Source: Corallococcus interemptor
Lineage (GTDB): Bacteria; Myxococcota; Myxococcia; Myxococcales; Myxococcaceae
Assembly (NCBI RefSeq): GCF_003668875.1
Contig: NZ_RAWM01000003.1
Location: 1-64,000, forward strand
Direction: 5' to 3'
Length of the DNA: 64,000 bases
The notes beneath the pieces were generated by a model. It saw nothing but the letters and a program-made list of their open reading frames with translations. It was not told the origin of the DNA and made no database searches. Position 1 is the first letter of the stretch. Every line of letters starts with the position of its first letter. Made by a program: the position numbers and the translations under genes. Shown one piece after another: positions 52,316 through 61,214 of the stretch.

Positions 52316-53062
52316 TCAGGCCGCGGCCGCGGGCGGGGGCGCGGTGTTCGTCTCCACCAGGTTCACCGGCTCACCGTCCTCGCCCAGGATCACCGGGGCG
52401 ATGCCCAGCTTGCGCTCCACCAGCGCGTGCCCCAGGTAGACGAGCGGCGTCAGGCCGATGGCCACCAGCAGCTTCACCGCGTACGAGGTGAAGATGATGC
52501 GGAAGATGACGTTCTGGGGCAGCACGCCCGTCCACGCGACGAACTGCACCACCATCGTGTCGATGAGCTGCGACACCACCGTGGAGCCCGTGGCGCGCAG
52601 CCACAGCATCCGGTTGTTCGTCACCCGCTTGAGCAGGTTGAACACCGAGATGTCCAGGAACTGCGCCACCAGGTACGCCACCATCGACGCCACCAGGATG
52701 CGCTGCGAGCCGCCGAACACGTTGTTGAACGACGACGCCACCGTCCCCGTGTAGTCCTTCGCCTCCGTCATCGGCGCCCACGGAATCAGGCCCGCCAGCG
52801 CGACAATCACGAACGTGAAGATGGCCATGAAGAAGCCCACCCACGTCACGAACCGCGCCACCTTCTTGCCGTAGAACTCATTGAGGATGTCCGTCAGCAG
52901 GAACGTCACCGGGAACGGCAACATCCCCACCGACATCACCGCCACCACCGGGCCCAGGTGCACCTCGAACAGCTTCACCCCGATGATGTCGCCCACCACC
53001 AGCGAGGTGATGAACACCCCCGCGAGCACCATGAAAAGCTGAATCCGCCGGTCCAGGATCAT
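52316..53062 (-). CDS. VUT-family (queuosine-precursor/vitamin uptake) transporter
   Basis: A 248-residue membrane protein with six TM segments and the family signature T-D-I-L-N-E-F-Y-G-K-K-V-A-R, plus S-T-V-V-S-Q-L-I-D-T-M-V-V-Q-F in the second half. YhhQ-type members import queuosine precursors (preQ0/preQ1/queuine). No preQ1 riboswitch was found in the 76 bp upstream. It lies 76 bp downstream of the FolB-cupin gene on the same strand, tempting a pterin/deazapurine link but with no direct proof. Confidence 0.85.
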   Translation of the reverse strand: MILDRRIQLFMVLAGVFITSLVVGDIIGVKLFEVHLGPVVAVMSVGMLPFPVTFLLTDILNEFYGKKVARFVTWVGFFMAIFTFVIVALAGLIPWAPMTEAKDYTGTVASSFNNVFGGSQRILVASMVAYLVAQFLDISVFNLLKRVTNNRMLWLRATGSTVVSQLIDTMVVQFVAWTGVLPQNVIFRIIFTSYAVKLLVAIGLTPLVYLGHALVERKLGIAPVILGEDGEPVNLVETNTAPPPAAAA

Positions 53063-53138
53063 CCGATGCGTCCTTCAAGAGCGAGGCGCCCCTACAGCTA
53101 GCACACCCTCCCGCCCTCGTCGCTTGGACGCCCGGCCT

Positions 53139-53930
53139 CTACTCGGGCAGATAGTACTGCCGGCCCGGCCCCACGGCCGCCATCTCCCCGGGGACGCCTC
53201 CCTCGGACAGCACCAGGCGCGGCCGGTACACGCCCAGCACCGTCTGCTCGGTGGCCGTCGGGTTGTCGTAGCCGTGCCCGAAGACGTCCGAACCGCTGAA
53301 GGCCATCCCCCGCCCCACCGGCTGCCCGGCCAGCAACACCCCCGCGCCCAGCACCAGCTCCATGCCCTCCGTGTGGCCGTCCGCTCGCGGCGGGATGGCC
53401 TTCCCCGCCTCCACGCGCAGCCGGTACACGCCGTAGGTCGCGCCCTCGTGGATGACGTCCACGTGGCCAAAGGCCTTCGCCTCCGTGCGGTACACCATCT
53501 CCTCCGCGGTGCGGTGCACCTGGAGCGACGGGATGGCCCAGCCCGTCAGCGCCTCCGGCTTGGTGACCCGCACCGTGGCCGCGTGCAGGAGCGCGTGCGG
53601 CGCGGCGTCCGTGGGCGGCGCCAGCAGGTAGCGGCACACCGCCTCCGCCGCGGACTCCAACAGCTCGAAGCGGCACGCATCCAGGAGGAAGCGCAGCTCT
53701 CCGGCCAGCCGTCCGTAATGCACCGTGTTCGCCAGCCTCCCGCCCACCGCCGCCTGCCTCGCATCCAGGAAGAGCGCCACGTCCAGGCGCAGCGGCTGCG
53801 GCGTCACGCGCTCGCGGTTGTAGAGGCCCACGATGACGTCCACCGTGAGCCCGCGCAGCTCCATCACGTCCAGCGGACGGCCCTGCGCGTCGGTGACCAC
53901 CGGGTGGTTCCACACGGATTCATGGCTCAC
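53139..53930 (-). CDS. Dihydroneopterin-aldolase (FolB/FolX)-like domain fused to a cupin
   Basis: A 263-residue fusion. Residues about 20-135 form a FolB/FolX-type tunnel domain (L-R-G-L-T-V-D-V-I-V-G-L-Y-N-R-E-R, L-L-E-S-A-A-E-A-V-C, V-R-V-T-K-P-E-A-L). Residues about 140-255 are a cupin beta-barrel (V-D-V-I-H-E-G-A-T-Y, P-P-R-A-D-G-H-T-E-G-M-E-L-V-L-G, L-A-G-Q-P-V-G-R-G). FolB makes dihydropterin in folate synthesis and FolX epimerises dihydroneopterin triphosphate; the fusion itself is uncommon. Overlaps the FolM-like gene by 4 bp (53927-53930). Confidence 0.8.
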   Translation of the reverse strand: MSHESVWNHPVVTDAQGRPLDVMELRGLTVDVIVGLYNRERVTPQPLRLDVALFLDARQAAVGGRLANTVHYGRLAGELRFLLDACRFELLESAAEAVCRYLLAPPTDAAPHALLHAATVRVTKPEALTGWAIPSLQVHRTAEEMVYRTEAKAFGHVDVIHEGATYGVYRLRVEAGKAIPPRADGHTEGMELVLGAGVLLAGQPVGRGMAFSGSDVFGHGYDNPTATEQTVLGVYRPRLVLSEGGVPGEMAAVGPGRQYYLPE

Positions 53931-54652
53931 AGCTGCGCGCTCCTTCCACCATCCACGGCGATGACCTGCCCGGTGAGATAAGGCGCTTCGCGCGCGAGGA
54001 ACACCACCGTGCGCGCCACGTCCTCCACGCTGCCCTCGCGCCCCATGGGCACGCGCTGGAGCACGTCCTGGCGCGCCGCTTCGTCGAAGTCCTCCGGGAA
54101 GGCCACCACGCCCGGCGAGATGGCGTTGACGCGCACGTGCGGCGCCAGCTCCACCGCCAGCGCGCGCGTCAGCATCACCAGCCCCGCCTTGCTCACCGAG
54201 TAGTGCGCGTAGTGGCTCACCGCCCGCTCCCCACCGATGTCGGTGAGGTGCACCACCAGCGGGTCCTTGCCCGCGCGCAGCGACGGCAACAGCGCCTGCG
54301 TGAGGAAGAACGGCGCGTCCACGTTCACCGCGAGCATGCGGCGGTACTGCTCGCGCGTCACCGCCTCGAAGTCCACCCGCTCGTAGAGCCCCGCGTTGTG
54401 GACCACCACGTCCAGCGCGGGATGCGCCTCGCGGACCTCCGCGCCCAGCGCGTCCACGGCCTGCGCATCGGAGAGGTCGGCGCCGTGGAGCGTGACGTCG
54501 CGGCCCAGCGCTCGCAGCTCGGCCGCCAGTGACTCCAGCGGCTCCATGGAGCGGTTCGCGTGAAGCGCCAGGTCGTAGCCGGCGCGGCCCAGCGCTCGCG
54601 CCACCGCGCTGCCCACGCGCACTCCCGCGCCGGTGATGAATGCGGTCCCCAT
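53927..54652 (-). CDS. folM: FolM-like pteridine reductase (short-chain dehydrogenase)
   Basis: A 241-residue SDR from ATG 54652. The cofactor loop reads T-G-A-G-V-R-V-G, matching the TGxxxRxG of pteridine reductases rather than the usual TGxxxGxG; the catalytic tyrosine is in Y-A-H-Y-S-V-S-K. NADPH-dependent dihydromonapterin/dihydrofolate reduction is the expected reaction. First gene of the FolM/FolB-cupin pair. The upstream 150 bp hold a strong hairpin ending the previous operon. Confidence 0.82.
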   Translation of the reverse strand: MGTAFITGAGVRVGSAVARALGRAGYDLALHANRSMEPLESLAAELRALGRDVTLHGADLSDAQAVDALGAEVREAHPALDVVVHNAGLYERVDFEAVTREQYRRMLAVNVDAPFFLTQALLPSLRAGKDPLVVHLTDIGGERAVSHYAHYSVSKAGLVMLTRALAVELAPHVRVNAISPGVVAFPEDFDEAARQDVLQRVPMGREGSVEDVARTVVFLAREAPYLTGQVIAVDGGRSAQL

Positions 54653-54704
54653 ATGCGGGCCCTGCCTAACAGGCCCGCCCGCGAAAGGCACCTGCACGAA
54701 ACAC

Positions 54705-54748
54705 CGCGGGGCGACACCTGGAGTCCCCACTCCAGGCACCGCCCCGCG
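54705..54748 (-). terminator. 44-nt two-stem hairpin terminator
   Basis: Outer 9-bp stem CGCGGGGCG/CGCCCCGCG (54705-54713/54740-54748), inner 8-bp stem CCTGGAGT/ACTCCAGG, symmetrical 3-base internal loops and a 4-base loop. On the minus strand GTGTTTC follows. 59 bp past the stop of the YWVP-repeat gene. Confidence 0.75.
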
Positions 54749-54806
54749 TCGTTCCCCTGCGTCCCTCTGCGTCGTTCTTCCCCTGAGAGTTCTTCCGCGT
54801 GCTGGC

Positions 54807-55295
54807 TTACGGGTAGTAGACGACCGTCTGCCAGCGGCGCCCCTGGTACGGCACCCAGACCCACTCCGTCACCGCCTGGTAACCGCCCGGCACATATTGC
54901 TGGTCGTAGTAGCCCGGCGTGCACCGCACGTGGCGGCCGTGGCGGCCACGGGACACGCACTGCTCGGGGACCCAGACCTGCTCGTAGCGCGCCGGCACCC
55001 AGCGCTCCACCGTCTGCAGCTCGTAGCGGCCGCGCGAGTCCACCGCGCGCGGCATGGGGCCGTAGTTGCAGTTCGGGCCGCGGCAGCCCATGAAGCGGCG
55101 CGTCTTCGCGTCGTCATCGTCGTAGCGGAACGCCTGGCCCTGCGGCGCGGAGGCCCAACCGCCCGAGTACCGCTGCTGGCCGCCCCACTGCGCATCCGCC
55201 CGGGTCGGGCCGCGCCAGTCCGCCGCGAACGACGTGGAGGAACCGAGCAGCATTGCACCGAAGGCCAGGGTCGCGAGTCCGAGCTTGAAAGCCAT
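54807..55295 (-). CDS. Secreted YWVP-rich protein of unknown function
   Basis: A 162-residue exported protein (signal peptide 1-25, ending S-F-A-A-D) starting at ATG 55295; GGAGG is 9 bp upstream. The mature part contains R-W-V-P-A-R-Y-E-Q-V-W-V-P-E-Q-C and E-W-V-W-V-P-Y-Q-G, repeats of the form W-V-P/V-W-V-P, and four cysteines, probably two disulphides. Proteins with these Trp-Val-Pro repeats are common, exported and unassigned. Confidence 0.7.
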   Translation of the reverse strand: MAFKLGLATLAFGAMLLGSSTSFAADWRGPTRADAQWGGQQRYSGGWASAPQGQAFRYDDDDAKTRRFMGCRGPNCNYGPMPRAVDSRGRYELQTVERWVPARYEQVWVPEQCVSRGRHGRHVRCTPGYYDQQYVPGGYQAVTEWVWVPYQGRRWQTVVYYP

Positions 55296-55431
55296 GTCTT
55301 CCATCCTCCGTCCGAGTTGCTTGTCCTGACTGACGGGGCCCCCGCCGGAACATTCAAATCCCGTCGAGTCCTTCTCGACATCAGGGGCCGCGGGGTGGCG
55401 GGCTCCGGGGGATGTGGGTACATCTCCGGTC

Positions 55432-56142
55432 ATGTTCCACCGCGACGGCCCCACCTTCCGCGAGCTTGCACGGCAGGCCCTCACCTCCGTGGAGGAGGGC
55501 TACGACCTGCTCGCGCCCAAGTTCGAGCACACGCCGTTCCGCACGCCGGATCCGGTGCTCCACGCCGCGCTCGCGCACGTGGGCAGCGTGGGCAGCGCGC
55601 TGGACGTGTGCTGCGGCACCGGCGCCGCCATGCGCGTGCTGCGCCCGCTGTGCCGCGAGCGCGTCGTCGGGTTCGACCTGAGCCAGGGCATGCTGGATGA
55701 AGCGCGGCGCCGGCTCGCGGATGCGCCGGGGAACGCGACGCTCGACTTCGTGCGGGGGGACGCGCTGGCGCTGCCCTTCGACGCGGCGTTCGACCTCGTC
55801 ACCAGCTTCGGCGCCTTCGGGCACATCCTGGAGGAGGACGAGCCGCGCCTCGTCGAGGGCATCACGCGGGCGCTGAAGCCCGGCGGCCGCTTCGTCTTCG
55901 TCACCGGGCAGCCGCCGTCCGCGCTCAACCCCGGCTACTGGGTGGCCAAGGGCTTCAACGCCGCCATGCGCGTGCGCAACGCGCTCTGGAAGCCGCCGTT
56001 CGTCATGTACTACCTGACGTTCCTCGTGCCCCGCGCCCGCGCGCTGCTGGAGGCGGCGGGGTTCGACGTGGAGGTGCGCGAGGGCGACATGCCGGAGCCC
56101 TTCGGCCGGCTCGTCACCGTCATCGCAACGAAGCGGCCCTAA
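55432..56142 (+). CDS. Class-I SAM-dependent methyltransferase
   Basis: A 236-residue methyltransferase starting at ATG 55432 (MFHRDGPTFRELAR); a GTG six codons upstream is possible. Motif I is A-L-D-V-C-C-G-T-G-A-A-M, motif II around V-V-G-F-D-L-S-Q-G-M-L, motif III F-V-R-G-D-A-L-A-L-P-F, post-motif L-K-P-G-G-R-F-V-F. The substrate pocket is not assigned. Convergent with greB, overlapping it by 4 bp. Confidence 0.85.
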   Translation: MFHRDGPTFRELARQALTSVEEGYDLLAPKFEHTPFRTPDPVLHAALAHVGSVGSALDVCCGTGAAMRVLRPLCRERVVGFDLSQGMLDEARRRLADAPGNATLDFVRGDALALPFDAAFDLVTSFGAFGHILEEDEPRLVEGITRALKPGGRFVFVTGQPPSALNPGYWVAKGFNAAMRVRNALWKPPFVMYYLTFLVPRARALLEAAGFDVEVREGDMPEPFGRLVTVIATKRP

Positions 56143-56660
56143 GGCGCGGCCGCCGCGGCTTCGGACTCCGCGTACTCCACCGCGAGGATTTCGTACTCCA
56201 CCGTGCCGCGCGGACGCTCCACCTGCACGGCCTCGCCGGCCTCCTTGCCCAACAGCGCCCGGGCCAGCGGGGACTCCACGCTCAACCTCCCCGCCTTCAC
56301 GTCCGCTTCATCCGGACCGACGACGCGGTAGCGCATGCGCGCGCCGTCCTCGTCCTCCAGCACCACCCACGCGCCAAAGAAGACGCGGCCGGCCTGCGAT
56401 GGATCCGGCGCCACCACGCGCACGTCCTCCAGGATGGCGGTGAGCTCGCGCGCGCGGCGCTCCCGTTCACGCTTGCGCACGCCGGCCTCCAGCTCCGGCC
56501 AGTCCCGGGGCACGGGCCCCTGCAGCTCCAGCAGCTCTTCCTGGAGCGCGCGGTAGCCCTCCGGGGTGATGTAGCGCTGCTCCGCCGACGTCGACCGGGG
56601 ACGCGCGGGGGTGAGCCCCTCGTCGCCGCCCCCGTCTTCCTTGGTGAATGCCTTCGACAT
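56139..56660 (-). CDS. greB: Transcript-cleavage factor GreB-like
   Basis: A 173-residue protein starting M-S-K-A-F-T-K-E-D at ATG 56660, which is the characteristic GreB start. An N-terminal coiled coil (about 30-90) holds the acidic tip that enters the RNA polymerase secondary channel, and the C-terminal FKBP-like domain ends with V-E-S-P-L-A-R-A-L-L-G-K-E-A-G-E. It rescues arrested polymerase. Slightly longer than E. coli GreB by an Ala/Glu-rich tail. Confidence 0.88.
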   Translation of the reverse strand: MSKAFTKEDGGGDEGLTPARPRSTSAEQRYITPEGYRALQEELLELQGPVPRDWPELEAGVRKRERERRARELTAILEDVRVVAPDPSQAGRVFFGAWVVLEDEDGARMRYRVVGPDEADVKAGRLSVESPLARALLGKEAGEAVQVERPRGTVEYEILAVEYAESEAAAAAP

Positions 56661-56787
56661 GGGCCGTGCCCTCCTGTCAGGGAAATTTCTCAACGTTTCC
56701 CAGGCTTTGCATCCAGGGTCCGCCTGCCCGCCTGCTTTCTATTGGCGCAATTTTACTCTCCAGACGGAATCCGCCAGACTTCAGGGC

Positions 56788-57123
56788 ATGCACCTCCCCC
56801 GAGCCGTGCCCCGCTTCGAGCACCGCCTGGCCGTCCGGCTGCGCGGCATGCTGCCGCTCTACACACGGGATGTGTCGGAGAGCGGCTTCTGCGCGGAGAT
56901 GCTCCAGCCGATGAAGGCGGGCGACCTCGTGGAAGGCGCGCTGCTGCTGGGGGATGAGGAGGTGCCGTTCCAGGCCCGGGTGATGTGGGCCCGCCGCTCC
57001 GCGGGAGAGCGCACGCGGGGACGCTGCGGCGTGCGCTTCGTCACCATTGGCGAGGACTTCCAGCGGCGGCTGGTCGCATTCAGACGCCTGCAGGGCAGGC
57101 GCCTGGTGCGCTGGTTCACCTGA
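56788..57123 (+). CDS. PilZ-domain protein
   Basis: A 111-residue single PilZ domain starting at ATG 56788. The N-terminal R-F-E-H-R-L-A-V-R-L-R-G and the strand Y-T-R-D-V-S-E-S-G-F fit the R-x3-R and D-x-S-x2-G elements that bind cyclic-di-GMP; the rest is the six-strand barrel. Likely a c-di-GMP receptor. Divergent from greB across 127 bp. Confidence 0.8.
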   Translation: MHLPRAVPRFEHRLAVRLRGMLPLYTRDVSESGFCAEMLQPMKAGDLVEGALLLGDEEVPFQARVMWARRSAGERTRGRCGVRFVTIGEDFQRRLVAFRRLQGRRLVRWFT

Positions 57124-57132
57124 CGGCCAGGC

Positions 57133-57624
57133 CTACTTCGTCGTGGAGTCGGGGTTCGCCGGGGCCGCGGTCTCCGACGGAGCGCTGGGCGTCGCGGGCG
57201 TGGCGGACGACTCCGAGGTGGAGGACCCGGTGGGAGCCGGAGCCGGGATGGCGTCGCCTTCCGGCGCGGGGGCCTGACCGGAGGGCACCACCTGGAGCCT
57301 GTAGTGGCTCACGCCCTTGGGCAACACGACCTCCACCAGCGGGTTCTCCTTCACCATGCCCGGGTCGAGCTTGATGGAGAACTCGCCGTTCTCATCGGTG
57401 GTCGCGTTGAGGTGGTTGCGGTACTCGCCGCCGAGCACCTTGGCGCCCTTCACCGGCTTGCCCGTCGCGGTGTCCAGCACGCGCAGCACCACCAGCTGGC
57501 CCTCCTGGAGCGAGGTGGCGCCGTTCGCCTTCACGATGTCGTTGTAGCGCGGGCGCAGCGCGCAGGCGGACAGCAGCGCGGAGGAGAGGACGGCGACGGT
57601 CAGCAGGTTGCGGCGAAGGCTCAT
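57133..57624 (-). CDS. Carboxypeptidase-regulatory-like lipoprotein
   Basis: A 163-residue lipoprotein starting at ATG 57624 with GGCGAAGG upstream; lipobox L-L-S-A-C. Residues about 40-120 form one beta-sandwich with V-L-D-T-A-T-G-K-P-V-K-G-A-K-V-L and T-D-E-N-G-E-F-S-I-K-L (CarboxypepD_reg type). The last 45 residues are a Pro/Ser/Ala-rich tail. Structural or surface role inferred. Confidence 0.75.
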   Translation of the reverse strand: MSLRRNLLTVAVLSSALLSACALRPRYNDIVKANGATSLQEGQLVVLRVLDTATGKPVKGAKVLGGEYRNHLNATTDENGEFSIKLDPGMVKENPLVEVVLPKGVSHYRLQVVPSGQAPAPEGDAIPAPAPTGSSTSESSATPATPSAPSETAAPANPDSTTK

Positions 57625-57895
57625 GGAATCCATCCAGGCTGGGAAGCGGTACGTCTGAAGGCGCGGCAGCATAGCCGCCAGCCACCGGACGCCAAGTCTC
57701 CGATGTGTGACGGCCCCCGGGTATGGAATCCGCCCCTACGCCGGGTCGCGGAAATTCCCGGCGGGCAGGCGGAGCATGCGCCCTCCTTCTCAGGGACCGG
57801 TGGAGCCGTCAGCCCTTCCACCCGCCCGCTTCCAGCACCATCTCCCAAGGTGTCCGGGCACGTCCTTCCCCCGCCCGCACGGAGGCCAATGCGCC

Positions 57896-58501
57896 ATGGA
57901 TGAGACCTACAAGGAGGCGTCGGATCGCATCACGAATTCGAGCGACTACCTCCACCTGAGGAACGCTCAAGTCGATTACGTGGCCATTCCGCCCGGCGTG
58001 CGCGTGGAGGAGAGCCGCTTCACGCTGAAGCACAACCGGTTCGACGTGAGCGTGCTGACGATGGTGCTCATCAGCACCGTCACGTTCTTCATTCCGTTGT
58101 TCAACGGCCTGCTGGCCGGCACGTTCGGAGGCTTCCACGCGGGCCGCCCCCGCCGGGCACTGGGCGCCGCGCTCGTCGCCTCGGTGGTGGTGCCCGCCGC
58201 GTTCTACGTGGCCTTCAACGTCTTCAGCGTGGGCGGCGAGCGCATCTTCCTGGGCCTGGGTTGGGGGAACTGGACGCTGCTGCACGTCATCGGCATGTTC
58301 ATCGGCGCCCTCTGCGGCGCCTCCAGCCGTCCGGTGTTCACCGGGGAGTTCCCCGTCTTCCGCACGCAGTACGTCAGCGGAGCTCCACTCCTAACGCAAG
58401 GCGATGTCGCGCCAGTCCTTCCGGAAGGCTCGCGAGACTTCTCCCGGGACCTGCCCACGACGCAAGTGTCCCCTCCCAGTGGACCTGTGCGCGGGGAGTG
58501 A
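57896..58501 (+). CDS. Membrane protein with C-terminal extension overlapping the DUF4105 gene
   Basis: A 201-residue protein, ATG 57896 with GGAGG upstream. Hydrophilic N-terminus (1-50), then three TM segments (about 55-160) with G-A-L-G-A-A-L-V-A-S and Y-V-A-F-N-V-F-S. The last 43 residues are encoded antisense to the end of the DUF4105 gene (128-bp overlap) and look like low-complexity tail; a shorter original protein is likely. Function unknown. Confidence 0.55.
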   Translation: MDETYKEASDRITNSSDYLHLRNAQVDYVAIPPGVRVEESRFTLKHNRFDVSVLTMVLISTVTFFIPLFNGLLAGTFGGFHAGRPRRALGAALVASVVVPAAFYVAFNVFSVGGERIFLGLGWGNWTLLHVIGMFIGALCGASSRPVFTGEFPVFRTQYVSGAPLLTQGDVAPVLPEGSRDFSRDLPTTQVSPPSGPVRGE

Positions 58502-61214
58502 GCAGCACGCTCCAGCGGGCGACGCGCCCCAGGTACCACTCCACCTGGAGCGTCGCGTCCGCCTCGTGCGTGAAGCCGGGCGTGATGCCCATGCGCCAGG
58601 AAGGCACGTACGTGGCCTCCAGGCGCAGCGCGCTGTTGCCCGGACCGGGCAGGCCCGTGCGATGGGCCAATGACAGCCGGGGCCCGACGTGCGGGACCGT
58701 CTCTCCCCGGGTCCAGGCCATGGTGGCCTGGGCCCCCAGCCCCACCGCGAGGAAGGTGTCGAAGCGCTCCGAGGCCGCCACCACGCCCAGCGCCTCCGCC
58801 TCCACCGTCGCGCGGTAGGGCAGCGGCCGGTCGATGTCCGTGGACATCCTCGCCTCCGCGCCCCAGCCCAGCGAATCGGACAACGACCGCTGCTGCTGCG
58901 GCAGCTCCGGGAGCAGCGTGCGGTAGCCCACCAGCGTCAGGCGCGAGCCGATGATGCGCGGCACGCCCCAGCGCGGCTCCACCGACAGCTCTCCGTCCAG
59001 CACGCGCAGCTCGCTGCTGGACTGGAAGCCGTGCAGGCGCGCGTCGCCCAGGGATTCATTCATCGCGGAGGTGCGCAGGCTCACCACCGGCCGGGCGGCG
59101 CCCACCTCCGGGAAGTCCACGCCGCCGCTCACCACCATGCGGGCCGCGCCGGACTCACGCAGCGCGCCCCGGGCCCAGGTGGTCTCCGCCTCCTTCTTCT
59201 GTTCGTGGTCCTTCGCCAGGAAGGCGCGCGGATCCACGTCCGCGAACGGTCCGTCGTTGAGCGTGCCCTGCGCCTCGGTGGCCGCGGCGAAGGCGGCTTC
59301 GGTGTGCTCCGCGCGGACCAGGGCCTTGAGCTCGTCCGGCGTGGGCAGGCGCTTGGTGGCGGTGTCCAGGGCCTGCTGGAGCAGGGCCGTGCGGTCGAGC
59401 ACCACGAGCTTGCGCTGCATGGCGTCCTCGCGCTCGAAGAGGCGCTGCCGGTCCTTGACGCCCTGGGCGGCGCCGCCCGCGCCCTTCAGCTCGACGGCGA
59501 CCAGGCGCTCGCGTTCGATGGCCAGCTTCTCCGCTTCGGCTTGATCCACCGCCGCGCGCTCCACCCGCACCGCGTGCGCGACGTAGGCGTGCAGGACCTC
59601 CCGGGTGTCCGCACGGGCATCGAGCGCCGTCGTCACCGCGTGCGGCAGCTGTGCGTAGGCCTGGCGGCGGACGCCGGGTTCGGGGGACTGGAGCTGGCGG
59701 TGCACGTGGTGCAGGGGCTCCAGCGCCCTGGACGGCAGCAGCGTGGCCAGCTTCGTGAGCAGCCGTTCCTGTTCCACCCTGGCGCGCCGCGCGCGGTCCC
59801 CGGTGGATTCGAAGGCGTCCGGGACGTGCTCCAGGAGCGGCACCGTGCCCCCCTTCGCGTCCACGACGTTCGTCTTGGCCAGCGTGTCCAGCGTGGCGGT
59901 GGGCAGGACCCACAGCATGCCGGGGGCGCTCACGTGACGGCCGTTCTCCAGCGAGCCGTTGAGGAGGAACAGGAGCGCGGCGGCGCAGTTGTCGGTGAAG
60001 AAGTAGTAGCCCAGGTAGCCGCGACGCTCGAGTTCCCAGATGCGCTCCAGCATGCGCTGGGATTCGCCGGGCGTGAGGTTCAACCGGAAGCGGCGGATGG
60101 TGCGCTGCTCCAGCTCCAGCGATTCGTGGGTGATGTCGCCCAGGGTGCCCGTGAGGAAGACGGTGTTGTAGCCGCCCGTCATCCCCTTCATCAGGTAGCC
60201 CAGGCCCTTCTCCTCCATGCCGGTGAGCGCCACCAACTGCACGACGCGCTCGAAGCCGGGCCCCTGCACCCTGGCGCCTTCGCGCCAGACCGGGCGCAGC
60301 AGGAGGTGGCCGAAGAGCGACTGGGGCTGCCGGCCCGAGGCCGCGACGAGCAGGACCTCCAGGTGCGAGAGCGCGTCCGCCTCCGCCCACGCGTCGAAGG
60401 CCGGGCAGCCGCCCTTCGCGGGCAGCGTGCCCAGGCGCGCCTCCGTGATGAACTCCGACAGGGCGCGCGCCTTGGAGAACTCCTGGCAGCGCACCTGATC
60501 ATCCACGGGCAGCGCGTCCGGGCGCAGGGACTCCACGGGGACGAACAGCTCCTCCGCGAACGTGACGAAGTCCAACGACGCGCTGACCTGCCCCCGGGCG
60601 CGGCTGAAGGCGCCCGCGTAGGTGATGCTCGCGGATTCCTTCCACGTGAGGGGCCGCTCGAAGGGGAGCAGCCACCCGTCCAGCCTGCGCCACTGGGGAC
60701 GCTTGCTCCAGCCGCGCGCGTCGTCCCAGCGCTGCATCACCGCGTGCACCACGGCGCGGCGGCGCCACAGGTGCGCTGACTCCGTGTCGGTCAGCCGCGA
60801 CAGGCGCAGCGTGGCCCGGCGCTCCTCGGAGGGCGCGTAGCGGTAGAGGTGGAACTGCTCGCGCTGCTCGGACCAGTCGGGCCGGGCCTTCGTGCCGTCA
60901 CCCAGCCCCAGCGGCGCGGGCTCCGGGTGCAGCACGAATTCCAACCTGCCTCCGGGCGGACGGCGCATCGCGGGAGGCAGGGCCTCGAGCCCCGCCTCCA
61001 CGTCCGTGACGAGCCACGCATCCCGTGCCGCGTCGCCGCGCAGGACGATGCCCGTGGTGGCCTCCAACGCCGCGACCCGCGTGGCCAGGGCGGTCTCCGA
61101 CGCTTCCTTCAGGAACGCGGGCACCGCGAGCTGGCCCGGGGCGTCCTCTGCCCGCGCCAGGGCGGGCAGCAGCAGCACCGCGAGCCCTGCCACCCAGGCC
61201 GGGCGGGGCCTCAC
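58374..61214 (-). CDS. DUF4105-domain envelope protein
   Basis: A 946-residue exported protein (GTG start at 61214, signal peptide ending A-L-A-R-A-E). The DUF4105 part is marked by S-G-R-Q-P-Q-S-L-F-G-H-L-L-L-R-P-V (about 290) and Y-Y-F-F-T-D-N-C-A-A-A-L-L-F-L-L (about 405) with H and C like the NlpC/P60-related lid enzymes; a long helical region follows and the final 200 residues are beta-rich, possibly an outer-membrane barrel. The start overlaps the end of the serine-rich lipoprotein gene by 4 bp. Confidence 0.8.
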   Translation of the reverse strand: MRPRPAWVAGLAVLLLPALARAEDAPGQLAVPAFLKEASETALATRVAALEATTGIVLRGDAARDAWLVTDVEAGLEALPPAMRRPPGGRLEFVLHPEPAPLGLGDGTKARPDWSEQREQFHLYRYAPSEERRATLRLSRLTDTESAHLWRRRAVVHAVMQRWDDARGWSKRPQWRRLDGWLLPFERPLTWKESASITYAGAFSRARGQVSASLDFVTFAEELFVPVESLRPDALPVDDQVRCQEFSKARALSEFITEARLGTLPAKGGCPAFDAWAEADALSHLEVLLVAASGRQPQSLFGHLLLRPVWREGARVQGPGFERVVQLVALTGMEEKGLGYLMKGMTGGYNTVFLTGTLGDITHESLELEQRTIRRFRLNLTPGESQRMLERIWELERRGYLGYYFFTDNCAAALLFLLNGSLENGRHVSAPGMLWVLPTATLDTLAKTNVVDAKGGTVPLLEHVPDAFESTGDRARRARVEQERLLTKLATLLPSRALEPLHHVHRQLQSPEPGVRRQAYAQLPHAVTTALDARADTREVLHAYVAHAVRVERAAVDQAEAEKLAIERERLVAVELKGAGGAAQGVKDRQRLFEREDAMQRKLVVLDRTALLQQALDTATKRLPTPDELKALVRAEHTEAAFAAATEAQGTLNDGPFADVDPRAFLAKDHEQKKEAETTWARGALRESGAARMVVSGGVDFPEVGAARPVVSLRTSAMNESLGDARLHGFQSSSELRVLDGELSVEPRWGVPRIIGSRLTLVGYRTLLPELPQQQRSLSDSLGWGAEARMSTDIDRPLPYRATVEAEALGVVAASERFDTFLAVGLGAQATMAWTRGETVPHVGPRLSLAHRTGLPGPGNSALRLEATYVPSWRMGITPGFTHEADATLQVEWYLGRVARWSVLLTPRAQVHWEGTLASWAGPGRSLASLPEGLARHRLALGVELR

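Noticed and set aside
53063-53138. Possible preQ1 riboswitch before the VUT transporter
   Set aside because: The 76-bp leader lacks the short hairpin plus A-rich tail that defines preQ1 elements.
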